Below, piece after piece: positions 7,234 through 15,082 of a stretch of DNA of 18,554 bases. Position 1 is the first letter of the stretch; every line of letters starts with the position of its first letter. The DNA lies in contig VHAW01000018.1 of assembly GCA_016872225.1 (NCBI GenBank), positions 1 through 18,554 on the forward strand, read 5' to 3'. A model generated the notes under the pieces. The model saw only the letters and a program-made list of their open reading frames with translations, was not told the origin of the DNA and made no database searches. Made by a program: the position numbers and the translations under genes. This stretch comes from Sphingomonadales bacterium. GTDB taxonomy: Bacteria; Bacteroidota; Bacteroidia; UBA7662.

Positions 7234-9678
7234 ATGAGCCTGTACGAAGACGATTCCGAATTTATTCCCATCATGTCCTTCAACGAGGACGAAGACGGCT
7301 CCTTGGCCGAGGTGTACAAAGAACCCATACCCATCCTGCCGCTTCGCAATACTGTGCTCTTCCCGGGGGTAGTCATCCCCATCACGGTAGGACGGGACAA
7401 GTCCATCCGGCTAATCCGCGAAGCCAACAACAAAACCAAGACCATTGGGGTCATTTCGCAACGCGATACCTCGGTGGAAGATCCCGGTGCCGATGACTTG
7501 CACCCCATTGGGACCCTTGCCAAAATCCTCAAAATGCTGCGCATGCCCGATGGCAACACCACGGTCATCATCCAAGGGCGGCAACGATTTGAAATGCGAG
7601 AGGTGGTGAAAACCGAGCCTTACCTCAAGGCCCATCTGTCACCCAACCCTGATCTCTTGCCACATCCCAAAAACAAGGAATTCAACGCCTTGATATCCAC
7701 CATCAAGGATTTGGCCCTTCAAATCATCCAACTCTCCCCCAACATCCCCAGCGAAGCTGCACTAGCCCTTCGTAACATCGAAAGTCCTACTTTCCTAGTC
7801 AATTTTATTGCCAGCAACCTGAATATCGATGTAAGCGAAAAACAAACCCTGCTGGAAATTCACGATCTGCACGAACGATCTACCAAAGTCTTGGAATACC
7901 TACACAAGGAACTCCAGCTTTTGGAACTCAAAAATCAAATCCAATCCAAAGTCAAAACCGATTTGGACAAGCAACAGCGGGAATACTTTTTACATCAGCA
8001 GCTCAAAACCATCCAAGAAGAATTGGGGGGAGCCACCCCCGATTTGGAGGTTCAAAATCTCAAAGAGCGCGCCAAATCCAAAAAATGGAACGAGGCAACC
8101 CGCAAGCATTTTGATAAAGAAGTGGACAAACTCCTGCGCATGAATCCGGCCGCAGCCGATTACAGCGTAGTTCTCAACTACGTTGAACTTCTGTTGGATT
8201 TACCATGGGATACGGTAACCAAAGACCGCTTTGATTTGAAAAAAGCCCATAAAATTTTGGACGCCGATCATTACGGTCTCGAAAAAATCAAAGACCGTAT
8301 CCTGGAATACCTGGCGGTCCTTAAACTCAAGTCCAACATGAAAGCCCCCATCCTCCTTTTGGTGGGTCCTCCCGGGGTTGGTAAAACCTCGCTGGGCAAA
8401 AGCATCGCCAGGGCTTTGGGCCGGGAATATGTCCGTATGAGTCTGGGTGGTGTTCACGACGAAGCTACCATCCGCGGTCATCGCCGCACCTACATCGGTG
8501 CCATGCCGGGTCGCATCATCCAAAGCATCAAAAAGGCTGGATGTTCCAACCCTGTTATGGTTCTGGACGAAATTGACAAAGTTGGTCATGATTTCCGGGG
8601 TGATGTTTCATCAGCCCTGCTCGAAGTTCTGGATCCGGAACAAAACAACGCCTTCTTTGACCATTACCTGGAATTGGACTACGACCTCAGTAAGGTACTT
8701 TTTATAGCCACAGCCAACAGCCTGGCTCCCATACAGCCGGCCTTGTTGGATCGTATGGAAATCATTGAAATTAACGGGTATACCCTCGAAGAAAAAACAG
8801 AAATCGCTCGCAAGTATCTGATTCCCAAACAACTGGAAGCCCACGGTTTGAACCGCAACGATTTGCGCATTCCGCCCCCGATAATTCGGCATCTCATCGA
8901 GGCCTATACGCGGGAATCGGGGGTGCGTTCCTTGGATAAGAAAATTGCATCCTTGGTACGGGGTTACGCCAAACTTAAAGCCTTGGAAGAGCCGTACGAA
9001 ATGCAAGTAGACCAAGAAAGCACCACCCGCATTTTGGGGGTTCGGCAGTTTGAACCGGAACTCTACGAAAATAACCACCATGCGGGCGTTGTTACCGGAT
9101 TAGCTTGGACCTCTTCGGGTGGCGATATTTTATATATCGAAAGCAGCCTAAGCCAAGGCAAAGGAAAAATTAACATTACGGGCAATCTGGGCGATGTCAT
9201 GAAAGAATCGGCCAGCATTGCCATGGCTTATATCCGTTCCCATGCCAGCGAATGGAACATCAAACCCGAACTTTTTGAACATTCGGATATTCATATCCAT
9301 GTCCCCGAAGGGGCCACGCCCAAGGATGGGCCTTCCGCCGGGGTCACCATGTTGACCTCTCTTTTGTCAACCTATACGCAGCGCAAAATCCGCAAAAAAC
9401 TGGCTATGACGGGTGAAATCACCCTGCGCGGTAAAGTTCTCCCGGTTGGGGGAATTAAAGAAAAGATTTTGGCCGCCAAAAGAGCCGGTATTTCCGAAAT
9501 CATCCTTTGCAAAGGCAACCGCAAGGATGTCGAAGAAATCAAACAAACCTACCTCTCAGATATGACCTTTCATTACGTCGATCGGATGGAGGAAGTCGTT
9601 TCCCTGGCCTTGCTAAAGGAAACCATCCCCAACTGCAAAGACTATTCCCAGTTCTACCGGAACACGACCCAAGCCTAG
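7234..9678 (+). CDS. lon: ATP-dependent protease La (Lon)
   Basis: This cytoplasmic AAA+ serine protease degrades misfolded and short-lived regulatory proteins. The protein is 814 residues from the ATG at 7234. It has an acidic N-terminal segment typical of Bacteroidota, then the Lon substrate-binding domain beginning at PIPILPLRNTVLFPG. A coiled region contains REYFLHQQLKTIQEELG. The AAA+ domain has Walker A GPPGVGKT at 378-385 and Walker B VLDE ending at D445-E446. The C-terminal protease domain has PKDGPSAG with the catalytic Ser701 and GGIKEK with the catalytic Lys744, keeping the 43-residue spacing of E. coli S679-K722. An in-frame TTG at 7183 would add 17 residues, but it lies inside the sigma-54 -12 element, so I reject it. 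The stop codon is directly followed by the rsgA start. Confidence 0.97.
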   Translation: MSLYEDDSEFIPIMSFNEDEDGSLAEVYKEPIPILPLRNTVLFPGVVIPITVGRDKSIRLIREANNKTKTIGVISQRDTSVEDPGADDLHPIGTLAKILKMLRMPDGNTTVIIQGRQRFEMREVVKTEPYLKAHLSPNPDLLPHPKNKEFNALISTIKDLALQIIQLSPNIPSEAALALRNIESPTFLVNFIASNLNIDVSEKQTLLEIHDLHERSTKVLEYLHKELQLLELKNQIQSKVKTDLDKQQREYFLHQQLKTIQEELGGATPDLEVQNLKERAKSKKWNEATRKHFDKEVDKLLRMNPAAADYSVVLNYVELLLDLPWDTVTKDRFDLKKAHKILDADHYGLEKIKDRILEYLAVLKLKSNMKAPILLLVGPPGVGKTSLGKSIARALGREYVRMSLGGVHDEATIRGHRRTYIGAMPGRIIQSIKKAGCSNPVMVLDEIDKVGHDFRGDVSSALLEVLDPEQNNAFFDHYLELDYDLSKVLFIATANSLAPIQPALLDRMEIIEINGYTLEEKTEIARKYLIPKQLEAHGLNRNDLRIPPPIIRHLIEAYTRESGVRSLDKKIASLVRGYAKLKALEEPYEMQVDQESTTRILGVRQFEPELYENNHHAGVVTGLAWTSSGGDILYIESSLSQGKGKINITGNLGDVMKESASIAMAYIRSHASEWNIKPELFEHSDIHIHVPEGATPKDGPSAGVTMLTSLLSTYTQRKIRKKLAMTGEITLRGKVLPVGGIKEKILAAKRAGISEIILCKGNRKDVEEIKQTYLSDMTFHYVDRMEEVVSLALLKETIPNCKDYSQFYRNTTQA

Positions 9679-10605
9679 GTGAAGGGATTGGTTCTGGAGT
9701 CCCACGGTCAGCGGGTGATGGTCCGCTTGAGCTCGGGTGATCATGGGGTGGTACAGGCCACCCTTCGCGGGAAAATTCGCCTCCAAAAACTCAAATCCAC
9801 CAACCCGGTTTGCTGCGGAGATGTGGTGGATTTGTGTTATCAACCGAGCACCAACGATTGGACCTTGGAGGGCGTGGAAGAGCGACGCAATCATATGGTG
9901 CGCAAGGCCACCAACCTGTCCAAACAGACCCATGCCCTGGCCGCCAATCTGGATAGGGTCTGGGTGGTTTGCTCCCTTTTTGAACCCAAGTTTTCGGGGG
10001 GATTTGTAGATCGAATCGCCTTGACCGCAGCCGCTTTTGAGATTCCTTGTCATTTGATTCTCAATAAATCCGACCGTTGGCACGCGAAAGACCGGGCCGT
10101 CGCTGAGCATTGGCGAGAGGTGTACGCCGCCGCAGGATTGGAGGTCTGGTTCTGCTCGGCGTTGAGCAGGGACGGCCTTCCCGAATTAGCTACTGCCATG
10201 AACGAAGGCACCCAGCTGTTGACCGGGTATTCCGGTGCCGGCAAAAGCAGCCTGATCAATGCCCTCTTTCCTGGATTACAAGCCGCAACCGGTACAATTT
10301 CCGAATCCAGCGGCAAAGGAACCCACACCACCACCACCGCCACCCTCTACGAAACCGGCACGAATACCGCCGTGATTGACAGCCCGGGCATCAAGGAATG
10401 GGGAATCTTGGATCTGGAACCTTACGAAATCACTTATCACTTTCCTGAAATACGGGAATACGCTCCTCACTGCCGTTATCCCAATTGCAGCCATACCCAC
10501 GAACCCTCCTGCGCTGTTCAGGAAGCGGTTCGAGAGAACCGTATCCACCAAGAACGTTTCGTCTCCTACCTCAGTATTTTGGCCAACGACGATCAATACA
10601 ACTAA
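9679..10605 (+). CDS. rsgA: Small ribosomal subunit biogenesis GTPase RsgA
   Basis: RsgA is a circularly permuted GTPase that acts late in 30S subunit maturation. This protein has 308 residues, the usual length. It begins with an OB-fold (GLVLESHGQRVMVRLSSG, and RGKIR further on). The GTPase motifs follow in permuted order: G4 NKSD at 129-132, then G1 GYSGAGKSS at 183-191, a Thr-rich switch segment (KGTHTTTTATLY) and G3 DSPG at 234-237. The C-terminal zinc site is C265-x4-C270-x-H272-x5-C278. The start is GTG, placed immediately after the lon TAG with no spacer, so the two are very probably translated from one message. An alternative start further in would remove part of the OB-fold strand, so GTG is preferred. 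Confidence 0.95.
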   Translation: MKGLVLESHGQRVMVRLSSGDHGVVQATLRGKIRLQKLKSTNPVCCGDVVDLCYQPSTNDWTLEGVEERRNHMVRKATNLSKQTHALAANLDRVWVVCSLFEPKFSGGFVDRIALTAAAFEIPCHLILNKSDRWHAKDRAVAEHWREVYAAAGLEVWFCSALSRDGLPELATAMNEGTQLLTGYSGAGKSSLINALFPGLQAATGTISESSGKGTHTTTTATLYETGTNTAVIDSPGIKEWGILDLEPYEITYHFPEIREYAPHCRYPNCSHTHEPSCAVQEAVRENRIHQERFVSYLSILANDDQYN

Positions 10606-10610
10606 CCCCC

Positions 10611-11090
10611 ATGCGCTTGTTGTTACAAAGGGTGAGCCATGCCAAGGTCGCTATTGATGGCCAAACCCATGCCTCCATTGGACCCGGCCTCCTGGCCTTG
10701 GTGGGGATAGAACCCGAGGATACGACCGAAGATTTGAAGTACTTGGCCGGGAAGATGTTACGGCTTCGCATTTTCGGCGATGAGGAAGGGCGCATGAACC
10801 GTTCGGTTCAGGACATCGATGGAGAGTGTTTGGTGGTATCCCAGTTTACCCTTATGGCCGATACCGCCAAAGGTAACCGACCGGGCTACAGCAGGGCAGC
10901 TCCCCCCTCGGTGGCCGAACCCTTGTTCCTGGAATTCCTCTCGATCTGCCGTGAAGCCTGGCCAGGCCGTATTCATGCCGGGATCTTTGGGGCAGATATG
11001 CAAATCACCTTGCTGAACGATGGACCGGTAACCATCGCAATGGACAGTCGGGAACATGGTACAGAAAGCACTCAAAGACATCCAAAATAA
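10611..11090 (+). CDS. dtd: D-aminoacyl-tRNA deacylase
   Basis: The enzyme hydrolyses D-amino acids mischarged on tRNA, protecting translation from D-residues. The protein is 159 residues from the ATG at 10611, five bases after the rsgA stop. It shows the family N-terminus MRLLLQRVSHAKV, the catalytic-threonine motif SQFT at 77-80 followed by GNRPGYSRAAPP, and the NDGPVTI segment with the cis Gly-Pro pair at 138-139. The family usually ends soon after this segment at about 145-150 residues, so the last dozen residues (REHGTESTQRHPK) are a short polar extension. Upstream in-frame codons would run into the rsgA coding region and are rejected. It sits in an apparent lon-rsgA-dtd-MazG operon. Confidence 0.95.
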   Translation: MRLLLQRVSHAKVAIDGQTHASIGPGLLALVGIEPEDTTEDLKYLAGKMLRLRIFGDEEGRMNRSVQDIDGECLVVSQFTLMADTAKGNRPGYSRAAPPSVAEPLFLEFLSICREAWPGRIHAGIFGADMQITLLNDGPVTIAMDSREHGTESTQRHPK

Positions 11091-11128
11091 CAAAAGATCT
11101 CTAAAAATTGAATAATCGACGCCCAGCC

Positions 11129-11494
11129 ATGGATAACCCCAACCCATCCCTCTTCGCTGACCCTCAAGGCCTCCAAAACGCCCAAAACCAAGTCCATGCC
11201 TGGATACAACAATACGGCGTAAGATATTTTGACCCCTTAACCAACAACGCGGTACTCATGGAGGAAGTCGGCGAAATGTCCCGCATCATGGCCCGAACCT
11301 ACGGAGAACAGTCCTTCAAGACTGGGGAATCGGCCGAGCAATTGGGCTCGGAAATGGCGGATGTGTTATGGGTTCTGCTTTGCCTGGCCAACCAATGCGG
11401 TATTGACCTTGAACATGAACTTCAAGAAAACCTAGCCAAAAAAACATCCCGCGATCAGTACCGGCACCTTGACAACCCCAAACTGAAACCTTAG
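11129..11494 (+). CDS. MazG-like nucleotide pyrophosphohydrolase
   Basis: This 121-residue all-alpha protein of the MazG/dUTPase superfamily probably hydrolyses nucleoside triphosphates or a related nucleotide to the monophosphate and pyrophosphate. The metal-binding pattern is visible as E46-x-x-E49 in MEEVGEM and E75-x-x-D78 in SEMADVL, with the 25-residue gap falling within the EXXE(12-28)EXXD rule. The single domain resembles short house-cleaning enzymes rather than the two-domain MazG of E. coli, and the substrate cannot be read from sequence. I chose the ATG at 11129 over an in-frame TTG at 11108. It follows dtd after 38 bases without a visible promoter, which suggests co-transcription. 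Its stop overlaps the comB stop on the other strand by four bases. Confidence 0.88.
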   Translation: MDNPNPSLFADPQGLQNAQNQVHAWIQQYGVRYFDPLTNNAVLMEEVGEMSRIMARTYGEQSFKTGESAEQLGSEMADVLWVLLCLANQCGIDLEHELQENLAKKTSRDQYRHLDNPKLKP

Positions 11495-12276
11495 TTACCC
11501 AAAACCAGGTCCTCGCCCACCAAGCGTCCAAAAACCGGACAAGCATCAAGCTGCGCACAAAAGGCTATATCCTCCTCCAGACCGGCAGAGGCCAAACGGG
11601 CATAATGCGACGATAAGCGTATAGCCGCCTGCAGGTCATGCCGATGGTTGAGCCATAAGGAGCGCGCAGCCTGTACCCGGTCGTCTTGGACCCTGTACCT
11701 TCCCTGCTCGTCATTCTGCAAGAGATGCTCTGTGCAATGCTTCCCCGCCAATAGACCATCGGCCAAGGCGCCGGCCAGCAGGGTATCCTCCCAAGAGAAT
11801 TCGTTCTGCCAACCCGAACACAGAAGAACGGTAGGGCAAGGTTGGCGCAAGAGCTCTTGAACCAAGACCTCCAAGCCCAAAAAAGAACCCACCAAAATTT
11901 CGACCGCCCCGGCCTTCTTCGCAGCCCACAAGGCCCGTGTACCGTTGGTAGTGGTCAGGGCAATCTTGGTGCCTCTGAAGCGCGGTTCCCTAAACACCAA
12001 AGGCGAATTTCCGACCTCAAAACCAGGCGCTACCAATCCTTCCCGTTCTGCGGCCGGAATAAAACCCTGTTCTGCCAAAGCCAAACTTTCTTCGGTGGTC
12101 AAAACCGGTCGAAAGCATCGAATACCGTTGTGGAGGCCTGCGCAAATGGCCGAAGTCGCTCTCAAAACATCCAATACCACCACCCGAAAACCTTGAACTT
12201 GGGACTCGCCCAATTCTTTAGGAGTGAATGCCACTTGCAATGCCCATCCTCCATGAAAGGTATTAACGTCGCGCAT
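11491..12276 (-). CDS. comB: Probable 2-phosphosulfolactate phosphatase (ComB family)
   Basis: ComB removes phosphate from 2-phosphosulfolactate, a step first known in coenzyme M synthesis of methanogens; homologues occur in many bacteria, where the role is less clear. The 261-residue protein has the family blocks: VVVLDVLRATSAI near 32-44 with the conserved Asp36, an AEREG segment followed by VGNSP at 88-92, TTTNGTRA at 108-115, CSGWQNEFSWED at 153-164 and EEDIAFC near 234. I start at the ATG at 12274-12276, eight bases after the gcvT stop and preceded by GAGG. A TTG four codons upstream would overlap gcvT. No other sulfolactate or coenzyme M gene is visible nearby, so the physiological substrate is uncertain. 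Confidence 0.85.
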   Translation of the reverse strand: MRDVNTFHGGWALQVAFTPKELGESQVQGFRVVVLDVLRATSAICAGLHNGIRCFRPVLTTEESLALAEQGFIPAAEREGLVAPGFEVGNSPLVFREPRFRGTKIALTTTNGTRALWAAKKAGAVEILVGSFLGLEVLVQELLRQPCPTVLLCSGWQNEFSWEDTLLAGALADGLLAGKHCTEHLLQNDEQGRYRVQDDRVQAARSLWLNHRHDLQAAIRLSSHYARLASAGLEEDIAFCAQLDACPVFGRLVGEDLVLGN

Positions 12277-12284
12277 TCGATGCC

Positions 12285-13385
12285 TCAAATAAAAGGAGGA
12301 CGAACCAGGCGAGCGCTCATAAGGCGATCACGAATATCAATCTTCACCGTTTGTCCCTTGACTGCATAGGCAGAAGCGACATAACCCATTCCAATCAAAC
12401 GGCCGGTGGATATGGACTCCGAACCGGAGGTCACCTTGCCAATGGGCTCCCCGGTCTCGTTACGGATTAGGTAGCCCTGTCTTGGGATGCCTCTTTCTTC
12501 CATAACAAAGCCCATCAATTTTCGAGAGGTCCCTTCTGTCTTTTGTTGCAACAAATATTCTTTGTCCACAAAGTCTTTGCTGAAGGAAGTGATCCAAGAT
12601 AAACCAGCCTCGATGGGTGAGGTCTCTTCATCGATATCATTCCCGTACAAACAAAAGCCCATTTCCAAACGAAGCGTGTCCCGGCAACCCAGACCGCAAG
12701 GCAATAACCCATGCGGTTCCCCCGCCTGCATCAGCGCATCCCACAGGGCCTGAGCCTGCTCCGCTGGAACATACAATTCAAACCCGCCGGCTCCGGTATA
12801 ACCCGTGGCCGATACCAAAACAGAACCCAAATCGGCTATCGTGGCATAGGTAAAATGGTAGTACGCCAATCCAGACAGATCCGAATTGCAAAGCGGCTGC
12901 AAAATATCCAAGGCACGAGGACCTTGCAGGGCCAACAGCGCCATGGTTGACGAACGGTCTTCCAAGACCACGCTTTGATCCGCAGGCAAGTGTTGGCATA
13001 GCCAATCCCAGTCTTTGCGAAGGTTGCCGGCATTAACCACCAGCATATAGGATTCAGGGCCAAGGTGATAAACCAACAAATCATCCACCAAGCCCCCCTT
13101 ACCGTTGGGCATGCAGGAGTACTGCACCCGGCCCGGGAACAAAGCGGCGACATGGTTGGAAGTTATCTTTTCAAGGAAATCAAGGGCACCGGAACCGTTG
13201 ACCATAAACTCCCCCATATGGGATACATCAAACAGGCCGCAGGCCGAACGAACCGCCAAATGTTCTGCCTTAATCCCGCTGTAACTAACCGGCATATCAA
13301 AGCCGGCGAAGGGAACCATTTTGGCATTGAGGGCCAGGTGGGTCGAATGCAGCGGGGTGGTGCGAATGGGGGTGGATTCCATCAT
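12285..13385 (-). CDS. gcvT: Glycine cleavage system T protein (aminomethyltransferase)
   Basis: GcvT transfers the methylene group from aminomethylated H-protein to tetrahydrofolate, releasing ammonia, as one of four parts of the glycine cleavage system. The 366 residues equal the family length. Visible motifs are RTTPLHSTHLALNAKMVPFAGFDMPVSY at the N-terminus, CGLFDVSHMGE, and GKGGLVDDLLVY containing Asp101, the residue equivalent to the key D101 of E. coli. Also present are ALQGPRA, SATGYTGAGGFELYVP, CRDTLRLEMGFCLYGNDI and the C-terminal barrel with GRLIGMGYV. Two ATG codons are adjacent (13383-13385 and 13380-13382) and either could start. The genes for the P and H proteins are not in the window, as is common in this phylum. 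It probably forms an operon with comB and is divergent from lpxD. Confidence 0.96.
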   Translation of the reverse strand: MMESTPIRTTPLHSTHLALNAKMVPFAGFDMPVSYSGIKAEHLAVRSACGLFDVSHMGEFMVNGSGALDFLEKITSNHVAALFPGRVQYSCMPNGKGGLVDDLLVYHLGPESYMLVVNAGNLRKDWDWLCQHLPADQSVVLEDRSSTMALLALQGPRALDILQPLCNSDLSGLAYYHFTYATIADLGSVLVSATGYTGAGGFELYVPAEQAQALWDALMQAGEPHGLLPCGLGCRDTLRLEMGFCLYGNDIDEETSPIEAGLSWITSFSKDFVDKEYLLQQKTEGTSRKLMGFVMEERGIPRQGYLIRNETGEPIGKVTSGSESISTGRLIGMGYVASAYAVKGQTVKIDIRDRLMSARLVRPPFI

Positions 13386-13417
13386 ACTTTGGGAATATCG
13401 ATGAACGACTTAGCCCT

Positions 13418-13425
13418 CAAAAGTA
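13418..13425 (-). promoter_or_regulatory. Candidate -7 promoter box for gcvT-comB
   Basis: On the minus strand the sequence is TACTTTTG, matching TAnnTTTG. It predicts a transcript start near 13412 and a leader of about 27 bases. No -33 element is visible at normal spacing. Confidence 0.45.
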
Positions 13426-13441
13426 CATTCAAGACCAGACT

Positions 13442-13449
13442 TATCTTTG
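13442..13449 (+). promoter_or_regulatory. Candidate -7 promoter box for lpxD-like gene
   Basis: TATCTTTG is a full match to TAnnTTTG and is the same octamer as the rpsA box. It predicts a start near 13455, only about 15 bases before the ATG at 13470. An in-frame ATG at 13401 lies upstream of this box, which supports the shorter protein. No clear -33 element is present. Confidence 0.5.
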
Positions 13450-13469
13450 AGGTCAAAACACCAACGCCC

Positions 13470-14420
13470 ATGCAATTAGCGGAAACCCTGACTATCCCCC
13501 CCTTGGCCACCGACCTAGGCCTTGAAATCATCGGAGATTCCACCCTAAGAATCACCGGCATTAATGAAATTCATAAGGTAGTTCCCGGTGATTTGACCTA
13601 TTGCGACCATCCAAAATATTATACCAAAGTCCTGGCATCGCAGGCCACGGTCATCCTGATCAATGCACGGATGGATTGTCCACCCGGAAAATGTCTTTTG
13701 CTATGTAAAAGCCCTTTTGATGCCTACAATGCTTTGGTAAGACGGTACAAACCCTTCTCCAATACTATGGGACACAGTTACTATGCCGGTCATGATGTGA
13801 AAATTGGCGAAGACTCTGTCCTGATGAATGGCGTTGTGTTAGGAGATAGGATACGCATTGGTAAATCATGCGTGATTCATCCCAACGTGGTGTTGTATTC
13901 CGACACCATTGTGGGAGACAACGTGGTCATTCATGCAGGTACGGTAATTGGTGCAGACGCTTTTTATTACAAAAAACGACCGGAAGGTCACTACGACCGG
14001 CTCTTTAGTTGCGGCAGAGTGATCATCCACAACAACGTTGAGATTGGTGCGGCATGCACCATTGACAAAGGGGTCTCGGGCGATACCATCCTTGGCGAAG
14101 GAAGCAAATTGGATAACCAGGTTCATTTAGGACACGGGGTGGTCGTGGGAAAGAACTGCCTTATCGCAGCACAGGTTGGAGTTGGTGGCAAAACACGAAT
14201 TGCCGACGGGGTATGCCTGTGGGGCCAGGTGGGAGTTCAAAAGGACATTGACATCGGTCCAGGGGCCAATGTTCTTGGGCAATCAGGGGTCACCAAATCC
14301 ATACCCGGCGGTCAAACTTACTTTGGAACACCCGCAAGGGAGGTCCGCGAAGTACACCGTGAAACCATCAGTTTGAGACGTCTTCTGGACCCCAAGGAAG
14401 ACGAACAGAAAACAAATTAA
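13470..14420 (+). CDS. lpxD: LpxD-like UDP-3-O-acylglucosamine N-acyltransferase
   Basis: LpxD adds the N-linked 3-hydroxyacyl chain from acyl-ACP to UDP-3-O-acylglucosamine in lipid A synthesis at the inner face of the inner membrane. The 316-residue protein has an N-terminal uridine-binding-like domain (about 1-100) and then a left-handed beta-helix of hexapeptide repeats (about 105-285). Conserved blocks include SCGRVIIHNNVEIGAACTID, LDNQVHLGHG with the probable catalytic His222, and TYFGTPARE. The insertion YYKKRPEGHYDRL at about 167-178 is typical of a Bacteroidota LpxD-like group that often coexists with a canonical LpxD encoded with lpxA/fabZ. This may therefore be a second paralogue rather than the only LpxD. 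The C-terminus is charged and lacks the longer helical extension of E. coli LpxD. Identification as a hexapeptide acyltransferase is firm; the exact acceptor is less so. Confidence 0.85.
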   Translation: MQLAETLTIPPLATDLGLEIIGDSTLRITGINEIHKVVPGDLTYCDHPKYYTKVLASQATVILINARMDCPPGKCLLLCKSPFDAYNALVRRYKPFSNTMGHSYYAGHDVKIGEDSVLMNGVVLGDRIRIGKSCVIHPNVVLYSDTIVGDNVVIHAGTVIGADAFYYKKRPEGHYDRLFSCGRVIIHNNVEIGAACTIDKGVSGDTILGEGSKLDNQVHLGHGVVVGKNCLIAAQVGVGGKTRIADGVCLWGQVGVQKDIDIGPGANVLGQSGVTKSIPGGQTYFGTPAREVREVHRETISLRRLLDPKEDEQKTN

Positions 14421-14429
14421 AATTTGTTA

Positions 14430-15059
14430 TTAATTTTCAAAGAGGAACGAAGCATGATCCTCCGCGGTGAGGCGAAAACTAAGGCGATGCCAAGGGGATG
14501 GTCCCCATTGTTGCACAGCCTTGCGATGGTCCATGGTGGGGTAACCTTTGTTCCTATTCCATTGATAACGAGGAAATTCATGATGGGCCTCTATCATTAA
14601 CAAATCTCTGTGGGTTTTGGCCAAAATACCCGCTGCGGCTATGCTGCAAAATCGACCGTCACCTTTGATTTCGCATCGATAAGTCACCTTGCGCCAAGGA
14701 ATAAAACGATTCCCGTCAACCAGGATAATAAGCGGTGTTACCGTTAACCCATCAAGAGCCCTGTGCATTGCCAATATGCTGGCTTGCAGAATGTTTATTT
14801 GATCAATCTCCAAGGGACTGCAACAACCTACCGACCAAGCCAATGCGCCATCACGGATGAGTGCAGCCATGGATTCACGCTGACTTTGGTTGAGCTTTTT
14901 GGAATCCCGTAACATCGTCCAATCCTTAGCAGGATCCAGAATCACTGCCGCAGCCACCACAGGGCCTGCGAGGCAACCCCGACCTGCTTCATCGCAACCA
15001 GCCTCTCCATGTTCCGCTACAATGTACCCTTTCGGTACAAGCAATTTCGTCTGGTCCAT
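14430..15059 (-). CDS. rnhB: Ribonuclease HII
   Basis: RNase HII nicks RNA-DNA hybrids and removes single ribonucleotides from DNA. From the ATG at 15059 the protein has 209 residues. The catalytic acidic residues are D23 and E24 in AGCDEAGRG, D115 in LVDGN and D134 in IKGDGRFCSIAAAGILAKTHRD. Other family blocks are GPVVAAAVIL, LRDSKKL and NRNKGYPTMDHR. A TTG at 15086 would add nine residues and overlap the stop of the SDR gene in a TTGA arrangement. I prefer the ATG, which leaves a 23-base gap and an N-terminus closer to family length, but the longer form is possible. It lies downstream of the SDR gene on the same strand and its 3' end meets the lpxD-like gene after nine bases. Confidence 0.94.
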   Translation of the reverse strand: MDQTKLLVPKGYIVAEHGEAGCDEAGRGCLAGPVVAAAVILDPAKDWTMLRDSKKLNQSQRESMAALIRDGALAWSVGCCSPLEIDQINILQASILAMHRALDGLTVTPLIILVDGNRFIPWRKVTYRCEIKGDGRFCSIAAAGILAKTHRDLLMIEAHHEFPRYQWNRNKGYPTMDHRKAVQQWGPSPWHRLSFRLTAEDHASFLFEN

Positions 15060-15082
15060 CAGCAATCTCTCGAGCGTTCTCG

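Noticed and set aside
11842..12369. 175-residue plus-strand frame over comB and the end of gcvT
   Set aside because: It crosses two well supported minus-strand genes and has low-complexity basic composition without motifs.
13065..13469. Open frame upstream of the lpxD-like gene, running antisense through gcvT
   Set aside because: The upstream part is antisense to the conserved gcvT sequence; LpxD family alignment and the TATCTTTG box support the ATG at 13470.
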